Part shown: one piece after another, positions 60,037-64,000 of the stretch
Layout of the letters: each line of letters begins with the position of its first letter
How positions within the stretch are numbered: the stretch's first letter is position 1
Assembly: GCF_002258785.1 (NCBI RefSeq)
Contig: NZ_NOYI01000009.1
Span: forward strand, 372,001-436,000
Direction: 5' to 3'
DNA: 64,000 nt
Source: Rhodococcus sp. 06-235-1A
Lineage (GTDB): Bacteria; Actinomycetota; Actinomycetes; Mycobacteriales; Mycobacteriaceae
The notes under the pieces: generated by a model
The model's input: the letters and a program-made list of their open reading frames with translations, nothing else
Databases searched by the model: none
Told to the model about the DNA's origin: nothing
Made by a program: the position numbers and the translations under genes

Positions 60037-60624
60037 CTACCGTGCGGTTCGCCTGCGGAGTTCGTTGCGGACGGCCGGCCATTCGGATTCGATGATCGAG
60101 AACACGACCGTGTCGCGTAGCGAACCGTCGGGCATGCGTTGGTGATTGCGCAGAATCCCGTCCTGTTTGGCCCCGAGCTTTGCGATCGCCGTGCGCGATT
60201 GCAGGTTCATCCAGTGAGTGCGAAATTCCACCGCGATGCAGCCCAGTTCCTCGAACGCATGCGTCAGCAGCAGCAGTTTGCTCGCGGCATTGGTGCCGGT
60301 TCCGTGCGCGGAGCGGGCATTCCAGGTGTACCCGATTTCGACGCGACGGTTGCCGGAGTCGACGTTGCAGAACGTCGTCGCGCCGATGATCTGGCCGGTG
60401 TCGTTGCGGCGCAGTGTGAACGGGAGCATGGTGCCTGCCGCGAGCAATCCGAGCCGACGATCGATCTCGGCCGCCATGTCCTCGGGCTTCGGCACGCTGG
60501 TGTACCAGAGGTTCCACAACTCACCGTCGCGGGCGGCGTCGGACAGTCCTTCGAGATGGTCGTGGCTCAGCGGTTCGAGAGTCACGAGATCGTCAGCGAG
60601 GGTCACCGGTTGCAGAAAAGGCAT
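60037..60624 (-). CDS. GNAT family N-acetyltransferase
   Basis: This 195-residue RimJ/RimL-like acetyltransferase has its acetyl-CoA site in RRVEIGYTWNARSAHGTGTNAASKLLLLTHAFEELGCIAVEFRTHWMNLQSRTAIAKLGAKQDGILRNHQRMPDGSLRDTVVFSI. The ATG at 60624 begins MPFLQPVTLADDLVTLEPLSHDHL. The natural substrate is probably an N-terminal amine or small molecule. The start overlaps the 3' end of the MFS gene by 32 bp, so the two are likely cotranscribed. Confidence 0.88.
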   Translation of the reverse strand: MPFLQPVTLADDLVTLEPLSHDHLEGLSDAARDGELWNLWYTSVPKPEDMAAEIDRRLGLLAAGTMLPFTLRRNDTGQIIGATTFCNVDSGNRRVEIGYTWNARSAHGTGTNAASKLLLLTHAFEELGCIAVEFRTHWMNLQSRTAIAKLGAKQDGILRNHQRMPDGSLRDTVVFSIIESEWPAVRNELRRRTAR

Positions 60625-61876
60625 TCGCAGACGATACGTCCGACCGTGCCGTCCGGGAAAGCGCAATGACCGCCGCCGCCGTGACGGCCACAGCCACGAC
60701 GACGAGGCCGATCACCTCGCTGAAGGCGTGAGCGTAGGCGTCGGCAAATCCGGGCTGCCCGGCTGCGGCGGCATCGGCGTCGGCCTCGTTCGGCACCTGC
60801 CCGCGGACGAAGAACGCCAACAGCCAGGCATAGGCGGCGACCGTGACGGCCTCACTGCCGATGCGGAACAGATTGAGAACTCCCGCTGCGGTGCCGCTGC
60901 TGTGTGGTGGAACTGCTGCGAGTGCCTCGCCGTCGACCAAGCCGATGGGGAGCCCGAATCCGAGACCTACCAGAATCATCGGGAGCACCACGACGGCGAG
61001 GTGGACGCCTGGTTGCAGGGCAAGCATGCCGATGTTGCCGAGCACGAGGCAGCCGAGGCTCGCGAGAACGACGCGAGTGGGGGTCACGGCGTCGAACACG
61101 CGGCTCAGTCGAGCGACGGTCAGCGGGGCGAGAAGAACCGGGATGGTCATCGCCAGCATGAACAGCCCCGACCGGCCGGGAGTCAGGGACGCGACGGCGC
61201 TCAGGGCGGCGGGCAGATAGGTGAGCAGGGTGACGAAGCCGATGGCTCCGGCAACCGGGACGAGGCACAGAGCGAGGAATCGGCGGTTGCGCAGAAGCGC
61301 GAAGTCCAGGAGACGGTCGGTGCGGGACTCGGTGCGTAGAGGGGGCAACGCCAGTGTGCCGACCGCAGCGCAGGCAAGGACGAGTGCTTGGGCGGCAAAC
61401 ACTCCGCGCCACTCCACCAGTGCAACGAGCAGTCCGGAAATCGTGGGCCCCAGGGCGAGGCCGAGCCCGTTGATCGTGCCGAACAGTGCGAAGGCGGTGG
61501 CTCGTTCGGTCCCGTGAAAGTGCAGCGACAGAATCGACGTGGAACCCACCAGGACTGCCGCGGCACCGATGCCGGCGACCACGCGTGCCGCGTCGAGCAG
61601 CAGGAGGGAGGGTGCCAGCGCACTGACCAGGCTTGCCGCGGCGGTGAGCACCACGCCGATGCGGAACGACGCGCGATGGCCGATGCGATCCGAGACCGCA
61701 CCCCAGACCAGGGTGAACAATGCGAACGACACGTTGAAGCCGTTGACGACCCACTGCAGCGGCGTCGGGTCGGAGCCGAGATCGGCGGCGATCACCGGGA
61801 GCGCGATGGCGGTGCCCGAGATGGACATCGGCACGACGAACTGGGCTGCGAGTACGACCGGTAGAACTGCCCTCAT
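60593..61876 (-). CDS. MFS drug/metabolite exporter
   Basis: This 427-residue major facilitator protein has at least twelve helices. The N-terminal MSISGTAIALPVIAADLGSDPTPLQWVVNGFNVSFALFTLVWGAVSDRIGHR contains the loop 2-3 signature of DHA exporters. It diverges from an ArsR-type regulator gene, and two palindromes between them point to substrate-responsive control of export. Substrate unknown. The C-terminal tail overlaps the start of the acetyltransferase gene. Confidence 0.88.
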   Translation of the reverse strand: MRAVLPVVLAAQFVVPMSISGTAIALPVIAADLGSDPTPLQWVVNGFNVSFALFTLVWGAVSDRIGHRASFRIGVVLTAAASLVSALAPSLLLLDAARVVAGIGAAAVLVGSTSILSLHFHGTERATAFALFGTINGLGLALGPTISGLLVALVEWRGVFAAQALVLACAAVGTLALPPLRTESRTDRLLDFALLRNRRFLALCLVPVAGAIGFVTLLTYLPAALSAVASLTPGRSGLFMLAMTIPVLLAPLTVARLSRVFDAVTPTRVVLASLGCLVLGNIGMLALQPGVHLAVVVLPMILVGLGFGLPIGLVDGEALAAVPPHSSGTAAGVLNLFRIGSEAVTVAAYAWLLAFFVRGQVPNEADADAAAAGQPGFADAYAHAFSEVIGLVVVAVAVTAAAVIALSRTARSDVSSANAFSATGDPR

Positions 61877-61892
61877 GAATCCCCCTGCGTCT

Positions 61893-61914
61893 AGGTACGA
61901 TGATTTTCGTACTA
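61893..61914. promoter_or_regulatory. ArsR-type operator palindrome 1
   Basis: AG-GTACGA-tgattt-TCGTAC-TA is a perfect 6-bp inverted repeat, 17 bp upstream of the MFS start codon. It resembles the second site 34 bp away; binding by the divergent regulator is inferred. Confidence 0.5.
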
Positions 61915-61926
61915 CAACAGGTTTTT

Positions 61927-61948
61927 AGGTACGGCGCAAGTCGTACCT
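61927..61948. promoter_or_regulatory. ArsR-type operator palindrome 2
   Basis: AGGTACG-gcgcaagt-CGTACCT is a perfect 7-bp inverted repeat, 18 bp before the regulator's ATG. It shares GTACG arms with the first site. Confidence 0.5.
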
Positions 61949-61965
61949 TGATACGGGAGGAGCTC

Positions 61966-62280
61966 ATGGCAGACGAGAACGGGCATCCGGAGCCCGAAGA
62001 AATGCAACTCGGTGCGGTGATGTCCGCCCTGGCGGATCCGCTGCGCCGCAAGGTGGTCACCGAACTGGTCGGCGACGACGACGGTGCCGAACGAACCTGC
62101 ATGTCGTTCGAACTCGGTGTCACCAAATCGACTCTGACGCACCACTTTCGAGTGCTGCGCGAGGCAGGTCTGGTGTTCCAGGTCGACCGTGGGAACAGTC
62201 GCAAAGTGACGCTGCGACGGCAGGAGCTGAACGAGCGATTTCCCGGCTTGCTGGATCTGATCGCCAACGAAATTCGCTAG
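61966..62280 (+). CDS. ArsR-type winged-helix transcriptional regulator
   Basis: This 104-residue regulator starts at the ATG at 61966 behind GGGAGGAG. The winged helix spans about residues 15-95 (LGAVMSALADPLRRKVVTELVGDDDGAERTCMSFELGVTKSTLTHHFRVLREAGLVFQVDRGNSRKVTLRRQEL). It has no conserved metal-binding Cys cluster of the CxC type, so a non-metal signal is likely. It diverges from the MFS gene and probably represses it and itself through two palindromes. A single Cys in ERTCMSFEL might serve as a redox switch. Confidence 0.88.
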   Translation: MADENGHPEPEEMQLGAVMSALADPLRRKVVTELVGDDDGAERTCMSFELGVTKSTLTHHFRVLREAGLVFQVDRGNSRKVTLRRQELNERFPGLLDLIANEIR

Positions 62281-62314
62281 CTCGCACTGCGCGATGCGCT
62301 CTACGGTGGGAACC

Positions 62315-63463
62315 ATGCACATCGCCATGATCGGCACCACGGCCCCCAGCCACATCTATCCATCGCTGGCCGTGATTGCCGAGTTGGTCCGGCGAGGACA
62401 TCGCGTCACCTATGCCGTCGGTGATTCTCTGCGACACGTCGTCGAACCAGCAGGCGTCGAGGTGGTGCCGTTCGCCTCGATACTTCCCGACGGAGAGGGG
62501 TCGTGGCCGGACGACCCGGCGTCGGCGATGCAGGTGTTCCTCGACGAGGCCATCGCGTCGTACCCCGTGCTCACCGCGTTCTACGACGACGATCAGCCGG
62601 ACCTGTTCCTGTACGACATCGGCGGCATGACGGCACCGGTCCTCGGAGTGCGCTACGGGGTTCCTGCGGTGCAACTGTCGCCGACGTACGTGGCCTGGGA
62701 CGGATACGCCGAGGACCTCGGTGATGGGATGTCCTCCATCCGAGAGTCGCCGACCGGCGTTGCTTATCGCGATACCTATGCAACCTGGTTGCGAGAGAAC
62801 GACATCGACGCCGATCCGTGGCAGTGGATCACGTATCCGGCGCACTGCCTGTCGCTGATTCCGCGGGTGATGCAACCGAACGCCGATCGAGTCCCGAGCT
62901 CGGTGCAGTTCGTCGGCCCGTGCCTCGATCCGGCACGGCTCGACGACCGCAGCTGGACGGCACCCGACGGGCCGATCCTGTACATCTCCTTCGGTACCGG
63001 CTACAACGAGAGGCCGGAATTCTACCGGCTGTGCATCGAGACCTTCGCGAACACGGACTGGCACGTGGTGATCTCCATCGGCCGCCGCGTCGACTCGGCC
63101 GTGCTCGGCGAGCTGCCCGCGAATATCGAAGTACACGAACATGTTCCACAATTGGCAGTGCTCGATGCGGCCACGGTGTTCATCACCCACGCCGGGATGG
63201 GCGGGTGCACCGAGGCGTTGTGGTTCGGCGTCCCGACCGTGGCCATCCCGCAGGCGGTCGATCAGTTCGGCAACGCCGCGATGCTCGCCGAACTCGGGGT
63301 GGGAGTGCATCTGGAGTTCGAGAGTGTCACGGCCGCGACCCTGGCCGACGCCGTTGCCGAGGCTCGCGAATTCGCACCGCGCGCAACGGCGATCAGTGCA
63401 GAGGTGCGGGCACACGGTGGCGTCGACCAGGCGGCCGATGCGGTGGAAGCATCCCGCCGGTAG
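62315..63463 (+). CDS. MGT-type (macrolide/UGT family) glycosyltransferase
   Basis: This 382-residue GT-B glycosyltransferase of family GT1 begins at the ATG at 62315 (MHIAMIGTTAPSHIYPSLAVIAELVRRGHRVTYAVGD). The C-terminal nucleotide-sugar-binding region is VHEHVPQLAVLDAATVFITHAGMGGCTEALWFGVPTVAIPQAVDQFGNAAML. It probably glycosylates a hydrophobic acceptor such as a macrolide, sterol or polyketide, either for detoxification or biosynthesis. No biosynthetic genes are adjacent. It lies 34 bp after the ArsR-type gene and may be in its transcript, which fits a drug-inactivation role beside an exporter (inference). Confidence 0.88.
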   Translation: MHIAMIGTTAPSHIYPSLAVIAELVRRGHRVTYAVGDSLRHVVEPAGVEVVPFASILPDGEGSWPDDPASAMQVFLDEAIASYPVLTAFYDDDQPDLFLYDIGGMTAPVLGVRYGVPAVQLSPTYVAWDGYAEDLGDGMSSIRESPTGVAYRDTYATWLRENDIDADPWQWITYPAHCLSLIPRVMQPNADRVPSSVQFVGPCLDPARLDDRSWTAPDGPILYISFGTGYNERPEFYRLCIETFANTDWHVVISIGRRVDSAVLGELPANIEVHEHVPQLAVLDAATVFITHAGMGGCTEALWFGVPTVAIPQAVDQFGNAAMLAELGVGVHLEFESVTAATLADAVAEAREFAPRATAISAEVRAHGGVDQAADAVEASRR

Positions 63464-63464
63464 G

Positions 63465-63923
63465 TTACGTCGCGAGTGCGCGTAGCTCCTCGAAGGTCTC
63501 GGCGTACGTGTCGCGGACCTGATCCCAGGATGCCGTCATATCCACGCTCTGTGGATCGGGAGTCGGCAGCGCGTAACCGTACTGGGAGCGCGGCACAGGT
63601 TTGCCGGGCAGTATCAGCACCTGGGTGAACGCCGCGGAATCGGGATTGAACGTCAACGTGTGAGAAGCGACGTTGCGGCCCCAATCCTCCGACGGCCACG
63701 ACAGAAAGATCACGTGTTGCGGGTTGGCCGAGACGTCGGTGTACGAGACGTAGCTTCCGTAGTGATCCTCTCCCGGAGACATGATCTTGTATGCGCCGTT
63801 GTCGGTGTAGATCAACAGTGCCTCGGCAAACGGTTTCTGGTCGAACAACGCCGTGTAGCGAAGTGCCTGTACGAACACGGCTTGTCCCAGTGGAATCGAG
63901 ATGGACTCCTGCTGTGTGGTCAT
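63465..63923 (-). CDS. Hypothetical protein
   Basis: This 152-residue protein (MTTQQESISIPLGQAVFVQALRYTALFDQKPFAEALLIYTDNGAYKIMSPGEDHYG...) is not recognised. It is aromatic-rich with no signal peptide or transmembrane helix, and its patterned strands suggest a soluble beta-rich domain; a C-terminal helix (WDQVRDTYAETFEELRALAT) closes it. The stop is 2 bp from the glycosyltransferase stop. A strong hairpin lies upstream at 63948-63996. Confidence 0.65.
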   Translation of the reverse strand: MTTQQESISIPLGQAVFVQALRYTALFDQKPFAEALLIYTDNGAYKIMSPGEDHYGSYVSYTDVSANPQHVIFLSWPSEDWGRNVASHTLTFNPDSAAFTQVLILPGKPVPRSQYGYALPTPDPQSVDMTASWDQVRDTYAETFEELRALAT

Positions 63924-63947
63924 GAGGATCAAAGGTACCGACGTCCA

Positions 63948-63996
63948 GAATCGGGTGCAGTCAGCCGCGCTGGGCGCGGTCAGCTGCACCCGATTC
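63948..63996. terminator. Bipartite hairpin, terminator candidate at right edge
   Basis: Outer arms GAATCGGGTGCAG / CTGCACCCGATTC (13 bp, perfect) enclose a symmetric internal loop (tcag/tcag) and an inner stem CCGCGC-tgg-GCGCGG. There is no T-run. It probably ends a transcript entering from the right. Confidence 0.45.
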
Positions 63997-64000
63997 AGTC

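Noticed and set aside
1..64000. CRISPR array, prophage, insertion sequence or tRNA genes
   Set aside because: No regularly spaced repeats, phage structural genes, transposase motifs or cloverleaf-like sequences were recognised by reading; short RNA genes cannot be fully excluded without a covariance search.

Overview
The window is a high-GC, gene-dense actinobacterial chromosome segment. It most likely comes from Rhodococcus or a close relative in the Nocardiaceae. The reasons are gene content (two DUF222/HNH '13E12-type' genes, a multi-Asp23 envelope-stress locus, an actinobacterial TIGR04222/DUF692 cassette), frequent GTG starts, and many 4-bp ATGA/GTGA gene overlaps. Genus assignment is inference. 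No rRNA, tRNA, CRISPR array or insertion sequence was seen, and no stretch longer than about 300 bases lacks a gene.

1-3023 (minus): a translationally coupled cassette of a TIGR04222 membrane protein with a Gly/Cys tail, a DUF692/MNIO iron oxidase, and an ORF fusing an SCO6045-like domain to a haem-b/molybdopterin oxidoreductase that runs off the left edge. 3164-6811 (plus): a DUF222-HNH gene behind an SOS-like box, a lipase-family hydrolase and a membrane-anchored endonuclease/exonuclease/phosphatase-fold protein. 6804-10763: an Asp23/Gls24 envelope-stress locus (seven genes, minus) diverging from an ECF sigma factor and a further Asp23-like gene. 10792-13919: a KdpD/KdpE pair without kdpFABC beside it. 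13923-22468: gamma-glutamyltransferase, a GGDEF/EAL protein, a Clp-N/HTH protein with two operator-like palindromes, a thioredoxin-reductase-like flavoprotein, three small proteins, an SGNH lipoprotein and a LysE-type exporter.

22393-55380 is nitrogen salvage from purines and urea. A urea/allophanate block (22393-29123, minus) encodes a permease, two DUF1989 proteins, an AHS2-AHS1 carboxyltransferase protein lacking biotin carboxylase and biotin carrier, and allophanate hydrolase, with a divergent TetR gene. Then come an IclR regulator, a urate/xanthine permease, uricase, HIU hydrolase and OHCU decarboxylase (minus). Divergent from these is a glyoxylate/allantoin operon: an AtzF-C-like protein, hydroxypyruvate isomerase, tartronate-semialdehyde reductase, glyoxylate carboligase, glycerate kinase, allantoicase and allantoinase. 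A second DUF222-HNH gene sits between allantoinase and the xanthine dehydrogenase operon (FAD, Fe-S, 8-oxoguanine-deaminase-like, Mo subunit, AzgA-type permease, XdhC), which diverges from a PucR-family regulator. Together these genes take guanine or hypoxanthine/xanthine to urate, allantoin, glyoxylate plus urea, and on to 2-phosphoglycerate. Ureidoglycolate lyase is the one step with no recognisable gene here.

55377-64000: a small ABM monooxygenase-like protein, a second GGDEF/EAL protein, a large LPG-synthase-type membrane protein with a degenerate kinase-like insert, a GNAT acetyltransferase, an MFS exporter with a divergent ArsR-type regulator and two palindromic operators, an MGT-type glycosyltransferase and a hypothetical protein.

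The best candidate for an undescribed system is the left-edge cassette, in which an MNIO enzyme is coupled to a membrane protein ending in C-G5-C-G5-C-GG and to a redox protein fused to a possible MNIO partner domain.
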